Below, piece after piece: positions 17,553 to 25,803 of a stretch of 64,000 nucleotides of DNA. Location: positions 2,138,501 to 2,202,500 of the forward strand of contig NZ_CP143423.1 in NCBI RefSeq assembly GCF_014337925.2, in the 5' to 3' direction. This DNA comes from Roseobacter fucihabitans (lineage in GTDB: Bacteria > Pseudomonadota > Alphaproteobacteria > Rhodobacterales > Rhodobacteraceae). The notes beneath the pieces were generated by a model that saw nothing but the letters and a program-made list of their open reading frames with translations, was not told the origin of the DNA and did no database searches. A program made the translations under genes and the position numbers. Positions within the stretch are counted from its first letter, which is position 1. Every line of letters starts with the position of its first letter.

Positions 17553-18590
17553 TTACTGAAACATCTCCACTAGATCCACCGAGCTGCGCTTATTGAGGTC
17601 ATCTTTGTGGTGCGTCAGAAAACCATCCGCTGCCTTCTGCCCGGCCTCCTTGAGGCGCGCCAGCGTAAAGGGTGTCGGGACCAGTTTTGTGGCGACCGAG
17701 AGTTCATTCATCAGAGCATCATCCGCAACCATGTGAACCAACACGCGGCTTTTATGCTCGGTGCTTAACGCCCCTTGCGCCAACAGCCGCTGAACGAATT
17801 CGATGGCACGCAATTCGCGCAACAGGGATGAATTGAAACTGATCTCATTGATTCGGTTCTGGATGGCCTGTGCGGTGCGCGGCAATTCCGTGCGCTCCAG
17901 CGGGTTGATATTGATGATCAATATGTCATCGGGCAGCGCGGGGTTGAACAGCGGAAAAAGCGCCGGGTTGCCAGTATAACCGCCGTCCCAGAAAGCTTCC
18001 CGCAGGCCGGTTTCCGCATCCTCGACCTCCACAGCCTGAAAGACGGTGGGCAAACAGGCGGAGGCCAGAATCGCATCGGTGCTGATTTCGCTGTCCTTGA
18101 AGACCCGCACCTTGCCATTGCGCACGCGGGTGGCACAGATGAACAGGCAGGGTCCCTTCCCGCCCTCCTCATGCACCGCGTCCAGATCGAATTGTTCCAC
18201 TATGGGGCGCAGCGGGTTCTTGTAAAACGGCCCGTAAGCATAGGGCGAGACAGAGCGTGACCAGGCGTCCGCCGCCATGACCGGCCAGGAATACTCAAGC
18301 GCCTGACTGAAATCCGTCAGCGAAAACGGCTGCATCCACTCCGGCAATTGCAGATCGGGGCGCGCCCCCACCTCACCCCAGAGCCAGTCCAGCCGATCGC
18401 GCGCGCCCTGCCGTCCGCCCTCAATCATCCCCGCCTTGAGCGCCGCCCCATTCAGCGCCCCCGCCGAGGTGCCCGAAATGGCGGCGATTTCGATATCCTC
18501 CTCGCACAGAAGTCGATCCAGGACGCCCCAGGTAAAAGCCCCATGCGCGCCCCCGCCCTGAAGGGCCAGATTGATCTTTTTGACTGCCAT
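17553..18590 (-). CDS. Patatin-like phospholipase family protein
   Basis: A 345-residue Ser/Asp-dyad lipid acyl hydrolase. It has the oxyanion loop QGGGAHGAF, the nucleophile elbow GTSAG (Ser42) and the catalytic aspartate in FWDGGYTGNP. No signal peptide is present, so it is cytoplasmic. It lies 62 bases after 3-hydroxybutyrate dehydrogenase on the same strand. A bdhA-patD operon is known in Legionella, and the pairing suggests a link with polyhydroxybutyrate or membrane lipid turnover. Whether it acts on PHB granules or phospholipids cannot be told from sequence. Confidence 0.93.
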   Translation of the reverse strand: MAVKKINLALQGGGAHGAFTWGVLDRLLCEEDIEIAAISGTSAGALNGAALKAGMIEGGRQGARDRLDWLWGEVGARPDLQLPEWMQPFSLTDFSQALEYSWPVMAADAWSRSVSPYAYGPFYKNPLRPIVEQFDLDAVHEEGGKGPCLFICATRVRNGKVRVFKDSEISTDAILASACLPTVFQAVEVEDAETGLREAFWDGGYTGNPALFPLFNPALPDDILIININPLERTELPRTAQAIQNRINEISFNSSLLRELRAIEFVQRLLAQGALSTEHKSRVLVHMVADDALMNELSVATKLVPTPFTLARLKEAGQKAADGFLTHHKDDLNKRSSVDLVEMFQ

Positions 18591-18652
18591 ATCGGGTCCA
18601 TTTCAGTGGGGTTGCGTTTGTTTAAAATTGCCCGCGCAGGGTAAAGAAGCCC

Positions 18653-19438
18653 TTACAAGGCCGTCCAGCCGCCATCTACGCTGATTGTCGTACCAGTGAT
18701 CTGCGCCGCAGCATCCGAGCACAGAAACGTCGCCGTGCCGCCCATCTGCTCCACCGTGGCGAATTCCTTGGAGGGCTGGCGCGTCAGCATGACGTTCTCG
18801 ATGACCTCCTCGCGGGTCATGTCATATTCCTTCATCGTATCGGGGATCTGCTTTTCCACAATCGGCGTCAATACATAACCTGGACAGATCGCATTGGCGG
18901 TGATCGGCTCCTTGGCGGTCTCAAGCGCGGTGGTTTTGGTCAGCCCGACCACCCCGTGCTTGGCTGCGATATAGGCGGATTTATAGGGCGAAGCCGTCAA
19001 CCCATGCGCGGAGGCAATATTGATCACCCGCCCCCACCCGGCCGCACGCATCATCGGCAAGGCGATGGCGGTGGTATGAAACGCCGAGGACATATTGATT
19101 GCGATGATCGCGTCCCATTTTTCCACCGGGAAATCGGGGATCGCGGCCACGTGCTGAATACCGGCGTTATTCACCAGAATGTCGCATTTGCCCGCATCCT
19201 CGATCAGGCGGCGACATTGATCGCCCTTGGACATATCGGCCTGAATGTAGCGAACGTTGACACCGGTTTCCTGCGCCATTTCCTTGGCGAGCGCGTGATC
19301 CTCTGCGGCATCGGTGAAGGAATTGAGCACGATATCGGCCCCCGCGCGGGCCAACTCCCAGGCAATGCCCAACCCGATCCCGGAGTTTGATCCGGTGATG
19401 ACGGCGGTTTTTCCGCTCAATGAAATCTCATATGCCAT
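18653..19438 (-). CDS. bdhA: 3-hydroxybutyrate dehydrogenase
   Basis: A 261-residue short-chain dehydrogenase that oxidises D-3-hydroxybutyrate to acetoacetate with NAD+ during polyhydroxybutyrate use. It shows TGSNSGIG for cofactor, NNAG, and the Ser143-Tyr156-Lys160 catalytic set (IASAHG, YKSAYIAAK). The segment QIPDTMKEYDMTREEVIENVMLTRQPSKEF is typical of bacterial BdhA. The start has an excellent AAGGAG site six bases upstream. It is followed by the patatin gene. The upstream region has TGC-rich stretches that might bind PhaR. Confidence 0.95.
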   Translation of the reverse strand: MAYEISLSGKTAVITGSNSGIGLGIAWELARAGADIVLNSFTDAAEDHALAKEMAQETGVNVRYIQADMSKGDQCRRLIEDAGKCDILVNNAGIQHVAAIPDFPVEKWDAIIAINMSSAFHTTAIALPMMRAAGWGRVINIASAHGLTASPYKSAYIAAKHGVVGLTKTTALETAKEPITANAICPGYVLTPIVEKQIPDTMKEYDMTREEVIENVMLTRQPSKEFATVEQMGGTATFLCSDAAAQITGTTISVDGGWTAL

Positions 19439-19595
19439 GGGTAGGCTCCTTTTGATCAGGGGTCATACTGCGCTGCACAGATCATGGCGTGCTGCGCTTG
19501 CAAAGGAAACGCGGTTTTTGAGGGTGGATCCGGAAATGATGCGGGAACGATGTTGTCCCACCAAATGCCACCGAAACACAAGTTTGGATAGGCAC

Positions 19596-19671
19596 AAAAA
19601 AAACGCCTGCACAAGGCAGGCGTTAAGTTATTGAGGCAGGTTTCATACAGGCAAGAAACCTATCGAGCAGT
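19596..19671 (-). ncRNA. Candidate small regulatory RNA
   Basis: On the minus strand a sigma-70-like promoter (19706-19678) would start a transcript near 19671. The RNA of about 76 nt would hold a 7-bp hairpin (AGGTTTC at 19661-19655 on the minus strand pairing with GAAACCT at 19644-19638, ten-base loop) and end at a perfect 9-bp terminator hairpin with a run of eight U. There is no minus-strand coding sequence between this terminator and the plus-strand gene at 19786. The layout (promoter, hairpin, single-stranded stretch, terminator) is that of a trans-acting sRNA, possibly Hfq-bound since hfq is present. I do not recognise an Rfam family. Confidence 0.6.
19602..19624 (-). terminator. Intrinsic terminator of the candidate sRNA
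   Basis: AACGCCTGC (19602-19610), loop ACAAG, GCAGGCGTT (19616-19624): a perfect 9-bp stem. On the minus strand it is followed by an uninterrupted T8 tract (plus-strand A at 19596-19603), the hallmark of a Rho-independent terminator. The plus-strand side has only a weak T content, so it works on the minus strand. Confidence 0.8.
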
Positions 19672-19677
19672 GAGATC

Positions 19678-19706
19678 GTTATAAGCAATCTGGCGCCGCT
19701 GGCCAA
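19678..19706 (-). promoter_or_regulatory. Sigma-70-like promoter of the candidate sRNA
   Basis: Minus strand: -35 TTGGCC (19706-19701), 17-base spacer, -10 TATAAC (19683-19678). The spacing is ideal and the hexamers match the consensus TTGACA/TATAAT at four and five positions. It points to the hairpin-terminator unit downstream and to no coding gene. Confidence 0.55.
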
Positions 19707-19785
19707 GCTAAAAGTTTGATAAGATGTAAATACCTCGGTACGCTGGCGTTCAAGAAAACAAGGCACGCAGGGGATTGTCGCTAAA

Positions 19786-21603
19786 ATGGGTACTGATTTT
19801 TTCCGCCACTTCACGCGGATTTTGACGCCATGCGTCGCGATTCTGTGGATCACAAGTGCTGCGGCCGAGCCCCAACACGGGATATCTATGTATGGGACCC
19901 CCGACTTGCCACCTGATTTTGTGTCGCTCCCCTACGTTTGGGCGGACGCCCCCAAGGGTGGCAATATTACGCTGGGCAACACCGGCGGCTTTGACAGCCT
20001 GAACCCATTTGTGCGCAAAGGGACGGTGCCGTGGCAGCTCAGTTTCCTGACCCATGAGAGCCTGATGGGACGGTCCTGGGAAGAACCTTTCACGCTTTAC
20101 GGGCTTTTGGCCGAATCGGTTGAGGTGGCCCCGGACCGCTCCTGGGTCACCTTCACGCTGCGCGAAGGCGCGCAATTCTCGGATGGCTCCCCTGTGACGG
20201 TGGAGGATGTGATCTTCACCTATGACCTGCTCGCCACGCAAGGCCATCCGAAATACCACAGCCTGGCCGCCCAGATCGAGCAGATCACAAAAACCGGGCC
20301 GCGCACATTGCGCATTGATTTCAACACTGAAAATCGCGAATTGGCTCTGCTGGCAGGCATGCGGCCTATCCTGAGCCGCGCGCAATGGGAGGGTCGCGAT
20401 TTTGCCAATGCACCGCTGGCTGAAATTCCCCTTGGCACCGGCCCTTATACGGTGACCGATTATGAAGCCGGGCGTTTCGTGCAACTGATCCGCAACCCCG
20501 ACTATTGGGGGGCGGACATCCCGTTTCGCCGCGGCACCCACAATCTGGATGGAATCAAGCTGGATTTCTATGGCGATGCCTCGGTGATGTTTGAGGCCTT
20601 CAAAGGCGGTGATATCTCTGCTCTGCGCGAATTCAACGCGGAAAAATGGGCAACCCAATATGATTTCCCGGCCATCGACCGGGGCGATATGGTGAAATCG
20701 GAAATTCCCCATCAAAAGCCATCCGGTATGACCGGCTTCGTAATGAACACACGTAACGCGCCCTTTGACGATTGGCGCCTGCGCGAGGCACTGATCCAGG
20801 CGTTCAATTTCGAGTACATCAATGACACGCTGACGGGCGGGGCGCAGCCGCGGATCACATCATATTTTTCCAACTCCACACTGGCGATGAAACCGGGTCC
20901 TGCGCAAGGGGCCGTGGCGGCCTTGCTTACGCCTTTTGCGTCCGATCTGTTGCCCGGCACCTTGGAGGGGTATGCGTTGCCTCAATCGGATGGGTCCGCG
21001 CGCAATCGCAAGGGCATCCGCACGGCTCTTGCGCTTCTGGCGGAGGCCGGATGGACGCCGAAGGACGGTGTGATGCGCAACGCGGAGGGGCAGCCGCTCG
21101 CCTTTACCATCCTGTTGGCACAAAACAGCAGCGAAAACATCGCCATTGCCGATCTTTATCTTTCGGCCCTCACCCGCCTGGGTATTGATGTGACGATTGA
21201 GACCACCGACAGCGCGCAATATACCGCGCGCACCAATGCATTTGATTTCGACATGACCCTTTATCGGCGCGCTTTGTCCCTGTCGCCGGGCAATGAACAG
21301 AGGTTCTATTGGGGGTCGGAAGCCGCCGATCAACCGGGATCGCGCAATTGGATGGGTGTGAAATCGCCTGCGGTGGACGGTATGATCGATGCGATGCTCT
21401 CTGCCAAGGATGAGGCGGATTTTAACGCCGCCGTGCGCGCATTGGACCGGGTGCTGACGGCGGGGCGCTATGTGATTCCGTTCTGGCAATTCACCACCGG
21501 TCAGATCGCGCATATCAAGGCGTTGAAATACCCCGATACCTTGCCGATTTACGGCGACGGTCCGAACTTCATGCCAGAGGTGTGGTGGTACGATCCCTCC
21601 TGA
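19786..21603 (+). CDS. ABC transporter solute-binding protein, family 5 (oligopeptide/YejA-type)
   Basis: A 605-residue periplasmic binding protein with a Sec signal (cleavage near SAAA-EPQHG). It has the family 5 pattern VTFTLREGAQFSDGSPVTVEDVIFTYDLL, LGTGPYTVTDYEAGRFVQLIRNPDYWG, and the C-terminal FYWGSEAAD...SRNWMGVKSP, typical of YejA-like peptide binders. Its role is to deliver peptides or similar solutes to an inner-membrane ABC permease. No permease or ATPase gene adjoins, so it is an orphan here and must pair with a transporter elsewhere. It is convergent with the HTH-cupin regulator. Confidence 0.9.
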   Translation: MGTDFFRHFTRILTPCVAILWITSAAAEPQHGISMYGTPDLPPDFVSLPYVWADAPKGGNITLGNTGGFDSLNPFVRKGTVPWQLSFLTHESLMGRSWEEPFTLYGLLAESVEVAPDRSWVTFTLREGAQFSDGSPVTVEDVIFTYDLLATQGHPKYHSLAAQIEQITKTGPRTLRIDFNTENRELALLAGMRPILSRAQWEGRDFANAPLAEIPLGTGPYTVTDYEAGRFVQLIRNPDYWGADIPFRRGTHNLDGIKLDFYGDASVMFEAFKGGDISALREFNAEKWATQYDFPAIDRGDMVKSEIPHQKPSGMTGFVMNTRNAPFDDWRLREALIQAFNFEYINDTLTGGAQPRITSYFSNSTLAMKPGPAQGAVAALLTPFASDLLPGTLEGYALPQSDGSARNRKGIRTALALLAEAGWTPKDGVMRNAEGQPLAFTILLAQNSSENIAIADLYLSALTRLGIDVTIETTDSAQYTARTNAFDFDMTLYRRALSLSPGNEQRFYWGSEAADQPGSRNWMGVKSPAVDGMIDAMLSAKDEADFNAAVRALDRVLTAGRYVIPFWQFTTGQIAHIKALKYPDTLPIYGDGPNFMPEVWWYDPS

Positions 21604-21612
21604 ACGCCCGGT

Positions 21613-22236
21613 TCAGCTCAGCGATGTGACCCAGAGTATCTCGGCATCCTCATTGCTGAGCGAGACCACATTGTGACCCATCGTAGCGTCATAATAAGCG
21701 CTATCTCCCCGGCGCATCTCAACCGGCTCATAAAATTCCGTAATCAGTTGAATGACGCCGGTGAGCACATAGAGGAATTCCTCGCCGTCATGACGCACCC
21801 AGCCATCAAATTCATCCATACTGCGCGCCCTCACCTTTGCACGGTAGGGCAACATCCGTTTTTGCGTCAGCGCTTCGGCCAGCAATTCATGCTCATAAGT
21901 CACAGTGGCCTGCGCCGCCCCCTGCCCTGATTTCGTCACGGCCATACGCCCGTTGACCTGACCGGTTTGTGGCTGCGTGAACAATTGCGGTACAGATATT
22001 TCCAGCCCCGTCGCCAGTTTTTTCAGCGCGTCATAGGTGGGGGACATCTGCCCGTTTTCGATCTTGCTCAGCGTGGAGCGCGCCAATCCCGCCTGGTTTG
22101 CCGCCTGCTCCAGCGTCCAGTGGCGCGCCTTGCGCAATTCGCGCACCCGCTCTCCAAGGTCCACTGGCGTGCCATGCTCTGCATCCCCGCTCTGGCGTGC
22201 AATTTGGATCAGGTGCTTTGGATCAGATGTTTTCAT
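21613..22236 (-). CDS. XRE-family regulator with C-terminal cupin domain
   Basis: A 207-residue regulator. Residues about 23-78 form a helix-turn-helix (LGERVRELRKARHWTLEQAANQAGLARSTLSKIENGQMSPTYDALKKLA) and the C-terminal 70 residues form a cupin effector domain (DGEEFLYVLTGVIQLI...RRGDSAYYDATMGH). Such proteins sense small metabolites and repress or activate nearby genes. The ATG at 22236 is preferred over a TTG eight codons earlier. It starts 64 bases from the divergent acyl-CoA synthetase, so control of that gene and of itself is the likely role. Confidence 0.9.
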   Translation of the reverse strand: MKTSDPKHLIQIARQSGDAEHGTPVDLGERVRELRKARHWTLEQAANQAGLARSTLSKIENGQMSPTYDALKKLATGLEISVPQLFTQPQTGQVNGRMAVTKSGQGAAQATVTYEHELLAEALTQKRMLPYRAKVRARSMDEFDGWVRHDGEEFLYVLTGVIQLITEFYEPVEMRRGDSAYYDATMGHNVVSLSNEDAEILWVTSLS

Positions 22237-22300
22237 TTGCCAGCTATAGAACCCGGCCAACAGGCTTGCAACGCAGGTCTGCGCAGGCTAGCACGCAAAA

Positions 22301-23815
22301 ATGCTGTCAATCTTTGATCACGGGCGCGCTGCTGCCTGCCCCAGCCCGTTCAATATGGCCGCCCATGTCCTTGCGCGCGCGCATCTGGATCCGCTCAAGG
22401 ATGCGCTTGTGATCATCGGGGCCAATCACGTCGAACGCTGGTCTTATGGCGATCTGGAGCGGGCGGTACGTGCCACAGCAACGGGCCTGCTGGAGCTGGG
22501 TCTGGTGCCCGGTGACAGGGTGCTGATGCGGCTGGGAAACACGGTGGATTTTCCAATTGCCTATCTCGGTGCGCTGACCGCCGGTTTGGTGCCCATCCCA
22601 AGCTCTTCGGCTCTTACCGAGCCCGAAACCGCCCGCATCATCGCGCAGACCGCGCCCAAACTCATCCTGCGCGATGAAACTGTCGCCTGTCCCGCAAATG
22701 CCGCGATCCTGTCGCTCGAGACGTTGCGCGGCTTTCGCACCCTGGCTCGCGCGCCCTTTCATATGGGGGATCCCGAGCGGATCGGCTATATCATCTATAC
22801 CTCGGGCACCTCAGGCGTGCCGCGCGCGGTGGCCCATGCACATCGTGCCATCTGGGCGCGCCAGATGATGTTTGAGGGGTGGTACGGTTTGCGTCCAGAT
22901 GACCGGGTGTTACACGCGGGGGCCTTCAACTGGACCTATACGCTTGGCACCGGCCTCATGGACCCTTGGACGATGGGGGCAACCGCTTTGATCCCGGCAC
23001 CCGGAACTGCCGCCGATGCGCTGCTGGCGTTGCTCGCAAGACATGAGGCGACGATCTTTGCCGCCGCACCGGGGGTTTATCGACAATTGCTTAAATCCAC
23101 CGAACCCTTTGAAACGCACAGGCTGCGTCACGGATTAAGCGCGGGCGAGAAATTGCCGCCGCGCCTTGCGGATGGGTGGCGTGACCGTACCGGCACCGAT
23201 CTGTTTGAAGCCTATGGCATGTCGGAATGCTCGACATTCATCTCCAGCGCCCCTGCCCATCCAGCGGCCAGCGAAACGCTCGGCCGCCCCCAACCGGGAC
23301 GGCGCGTTGCGTTGCTGGATGAAAACGGCCCCGTCCCCCTGGGCCGCGAGGGTACCATCGCCATAGACCGGCGCGACCCCGGTCTGATGCTGGGCTATCT
23401 GGATGCGCCCGATGCGACCGCCGCGCGGTTTCAGGGTGAGTGGTTTATGACCGGCGATCAGGGCGTGATGAGCGAAGATGGGCAGATCACCTATCTGGGG
23501 CGCAATGACGATATGATGAACGCCGGGGGCTACCGCGTGTCCCCCATTGAGGTCGAAGCTGTCCTGACCACCCTGCCCGACATGACCGCCGTCGCCGTGA
23601 CGGATGTTCTGATCAAGGAAGACACCCGCGTGATCGCCGCCTTTTATACCGGCCCCGTTGCGCTGGACGATCAGGTGTTGAACGCCTATGTGTCTGATAA
23701 GTTAGCGCGTTACAAACAACCGCGCCTTTATATCCACCTGTCCGAGCTGCCTATGGGCGCGAATGGCAAAATCCTGCGGCGTGCTTTGCGGGACAATTTT
23801 GAGGTTCCCGAATGA
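22301..23815 (+). CDS. Class I adenylate-forming enzyme (acyl-CoA/benzoate-CoA ligase type)
   Basis: A 504-residue AMP-binding enzyme that would activate a carboxylic acid as acyl-AMP and then acyl-CoA. It shows IIYTSGTSGVPRAVAH (P-loop-like), FEAYGMSE, GEWFMTGDQG with the conserved aspartate, GRNDDMMNAGGYRVSP hinge, and NGKILRR with the catalytic lysine near the C terminus. The sequence is nearer to benzoate- and short-chain acyl-CoA ligases than to long-chain forms, but the substrate is not evident. It overlaps the DsbA-like gene by ATGA. No ribosome site is clear before the ATG at 22301; a start at 22355 is possible. Confidence 0.88.
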   Translation: MLSIFDHGRAAACPSPFNMAAHVLARAHLDPLKDALVIIGANHVERWSYGDLERAVRATATGLLELGLVPGDRVLMRLGNTVDFPIAYLGALTAGLVPIPSSSALTEPETARIIAQTAPKLILRDETVACPANAAILSLETLRGFRTLARAPFHMGDPERIGYIIYTSGTSGVPRAVAHAHRAIWARQMMFEGWYGLRPDDRVLHAGAFNWTYTLGTGLMDPWTMGATALIPAPGTAADALLALLARHEATIFAAAPGVYRQLLKSTEPFETHRLRHGLSAGEKLPPRLADGWRDRTGTDLFEAYGMSECSTFISSAPAHPAASETLGRPQPGRRVALLDENGPVPLGREGTIAIDRRDPGLMLGYLDAPDATAARFQGEWFMTGDQGVMSEDGQITYLGRNDDMMNAGGYRVSPIEVEAVLTTLPDMTAVAVTDVLIKEDTRVIAAFYTGPVALDDQVLNAYVSDKLARYKQPRLYIHLSELPMGANGKILRRALRDNFEVPE

Positions 23816-24453
23816 GCGATCCGATCAAGCTTGATATCATGTCCGACCCGATTTGCCCCTGGTGTTTTATCGGTAAGGCGCATCTGGACAAGGCGCTCAG
23901 CGATATTCCCGATCATCCTTTCGCGATCGAATGGCATCCGTTTCAGCTCAACCCCGACATGCCACGCGCTGGCATGGATCGGCGCGCCTATCTGGAGGGT
24001 AAATTCGGCGGCAAGGACGGTGCCGTGCGGGCCTATGCGCCCGTGGTGCAGGCAGCCGAGGCTGCTGGCCTGACCATCGACTTTGAGGGGATGAAACGCA
24101 CGCCCAACACGCTGGATGCGCATCGCCTGATCCACTGGGCCGGGATCGAGGGGCGCCAGACCGCCGCCGTCTCAGCACTTTTTCAGGCCTATTTCGGGCA
24201 GGCCCGCGACATAGGGGATCATGATGTGCTTGCCGACATCGCCGATGGCATCGAGATGGATGCCGCCGTGGTGCGCAAATTGTTGGAAACGGAGGCGGAT
24301 GCGCAGGATATCCGTGACCGGGATGCCCATAGCCGTTCGATGGGGATCAATTCGGTCCCGACCTTCATCGTGGCGGGCAAACACGCCGTGCCCGGTGCCC
24401 AGCCGCCAGAGCTTTGGGCCAAGGTGATTGAGGAGCTCGCGGCCACCGCCTGA
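23812..24453 (+). CDS. DsbA family oxidoreductase (FrnE/HCCA-isomerase-like)
   Basis: A 213-residue thioredoxin-fold protein with the redox motif CPWC at Cys15-Cys18 (MSDPICPWCFIG). The long helical insert and the cis-Pro segment GINSVPTFIV place it with the FrnE and 2-hydroxychromene-2-carboxylate isomerase-like group. There is no signal peptide, so it is a cytoplasmic dithiol oxidoreductase or glutathione-linked isomerase. It is translated coupled to the acyl-CoA synthetase gene, which may mean a shared aromatic-acid pathway, but this is inference. Confidence 0.9.
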   Translation: MSDPIKLDIMSDPICPWCFIGKAHLDKALSDIPDHPFAIEWHPFQLNPDMPRAGMDRRAYLEGKFGGKDGAVRAYAPVVQAAEAAGLTIDFEGMKRTPNTLDAHRLIHWAGIEGRQTAAVSALFQAYFGQARDIGDHDVLADIADGIEMDAAVVRKLLETEADAQDIRDRDAHSRSMGINSVPTFIVAGKHAVPGAQPPELWAKVIEELAATA

Positions 24454-24582
24454 CGTTTCCGCGCGAACCCTGCGCTTTCGCACGCTTGAATGTGTAAATT
24501 TACGGCGTTGTCTGATTTTCAACTGTGGGTTACACCGCGTTAACCTTTGCGTAGCTGCGCGCAATCAGGCGGGAGTTCTTAA

Positions 24583-25803
24583 GTGTCGCAACGGGTGTCG
24601 CAGCCTGCTATCGGGCGGGCTGAGTTTATTGCTTTGATGGCGATGATGTTCGCCACAATTGCATTTTCCATTGATGCGATGCTGCCCGCCCTGCCCAATA
24701 TCGCGCAGGAACTGACCCCGGATGATCCCACACGCGCACCGCTAATCATGACCGCCTTCGTGCTGGGCATGGGCTTGGGTACGTTTTTCACCGGGCCGCT
24801 CTCGGATGCCTATGGGCGCAAGGTCGTGATGGTCTGCGGGGCCGCGATTTATATCATCGCCTCCGCGATTGCCTGGGCCAGTTCGACGTTTGAAATCGTG
24901 ATCGCCGCGCGTATCCTTCAAGGGCTGGGAGCGGCGGGTCCGCGGGTGGTCTCCATCGCCGTCATTCGCGATCTGTTTTCGGGCCGTGAAATGGCCAAGA
25001 TCGTGTCGATTGTCATGATGATCTTTACCCTCGTGCCCGGCATCGCGCCGACCCTTGGCTATGTCATCATCACCACGCAAGGATGGCGCGGGATTTTTGC
25101 CGCCTTCATCATTTTCTCGCTGATCACTGTCATCTGGATGACCTTCCGCCTGCCCGAAACGCTTGCGCCCGAAAACCGTCGCCCCATGCGCGTCGGGCTG
25201 CTATTCAGTGCCGTGCGCGAAATGTTTACCCACCCTATCGTGCGCCTGTCCATCTTCGTGCAGACCCTGTGCATGTCCATGTTGTTCACAGTTCTGATGC
25301 TGATCCAGCCGGTCTATGAGCAGGTCTATGACAAGCAGGACAGCTTTCATTTCTGGTTTGGTGGCATTGCCTTGATCTCGGCACTGGCCAGCCTTCTGAA
25401 TGCGCTGCTGGTGGTGCGCTTTGGCATGCGCCGTCTGATCACCATCGCGCTGGCGTTGCAGATCATTCTGTCGCTCGGTGTCTTGCTCAAACATGAATCC
25501 ATAGGCTTCAGCAGCTTTGCACTCTTCGCTTTCTGGCAGGCCTATGTGTTCTTTCAGGCCGGGTTGACCATCGGTAATCTGAACGCGATCGCGATGGAGC
25601 CGATGGGCCATATCGCAGGCATGGCCGCCAGCGTGATTGGGGCGGTGTCCACGGTGCTGGCGGCGGCAATTGCCTCGCCCATCGGCTTGCTGTTTGATGG
25701 CACGATCCGCCCCCTTGTCGGGGCGATCCTGATCATGGCTTTTCTGGCCTATCTGTTGATGCGCCATATGGGCCGCGTCGAGGCCCGCCTTCCGGCCGAA
25801 TAA
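24583..25803 (+). CDS. MFS drug-resistance transporter, Bcr/CflA type
   Basis: A 406-residue inner-membrane proton antiporter with twelve predicted helices. The segment FSIDAMLPALPNIAQEL in helix 1 and GPLSDAYGRKVVMVCG in loop 2-3 are marks of the Bcr/CflA subfamily of multidrug exporters, which includes exporters of bicyclomycin and chloramphenicol. The start is a GTG with GGGAG seven bases upstream. It is monocistronic, in a 129-base gap after the DsbA-like gene, and convergent with mfd at zero distance. The substrate is not known. Confidence 0.9.
   Translation: MSQRVSQPAIGRAEFIALMAMMFATIAFSIDAMLPALPNIAQELTPDDPTRAPLIMTAFVLGMGLGTFFTGPLSDAYGRKVVMVCGAAIYIIASAIAWASSTFEIVIAARILQGLGAAGPRVVSIAVIRDLFSGREMAKIVSIVMMIFTLVPGIAPTLGYVIITTQGWRGIFAAFIIFSLITVIWMTFRLPETLAPENRRPMRVGLLFSAVREMFTHPIVRLSIFVQTLCMSMLFTVLMLIQPVYEQVYDKQDSFHFWFGGIALISALASLLNALLVVRFGMRRLITIALALQIILSLGVLLKHESIGFSSFALFAFWQAYVFFQAGLTIGNLNAIAMEPMGHIAGMAASVIGAVSTVLAAAIASPIGLLFDGTIRPLVGAILIMAFLAYLLMRHMGRVEARLPAE

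Larger units (their letters stand above)
19439..19785. other. Intergenic region between bdhA and a solute-binding protein gene
   Basis: This 347-base gap has no protein-coding gene that I can support. It holds the bdhA promoter side (TGC-rich stretches CTGCGCTGCACAG at 19468-19480 and GCTGCGCTTGCA at 19491-19502), a candidate small RNA with its own promoter and terminator on the minus strand (19596-19706), and the upstream side of the divergent solute-binding protein gene. Confidence 0.6.
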
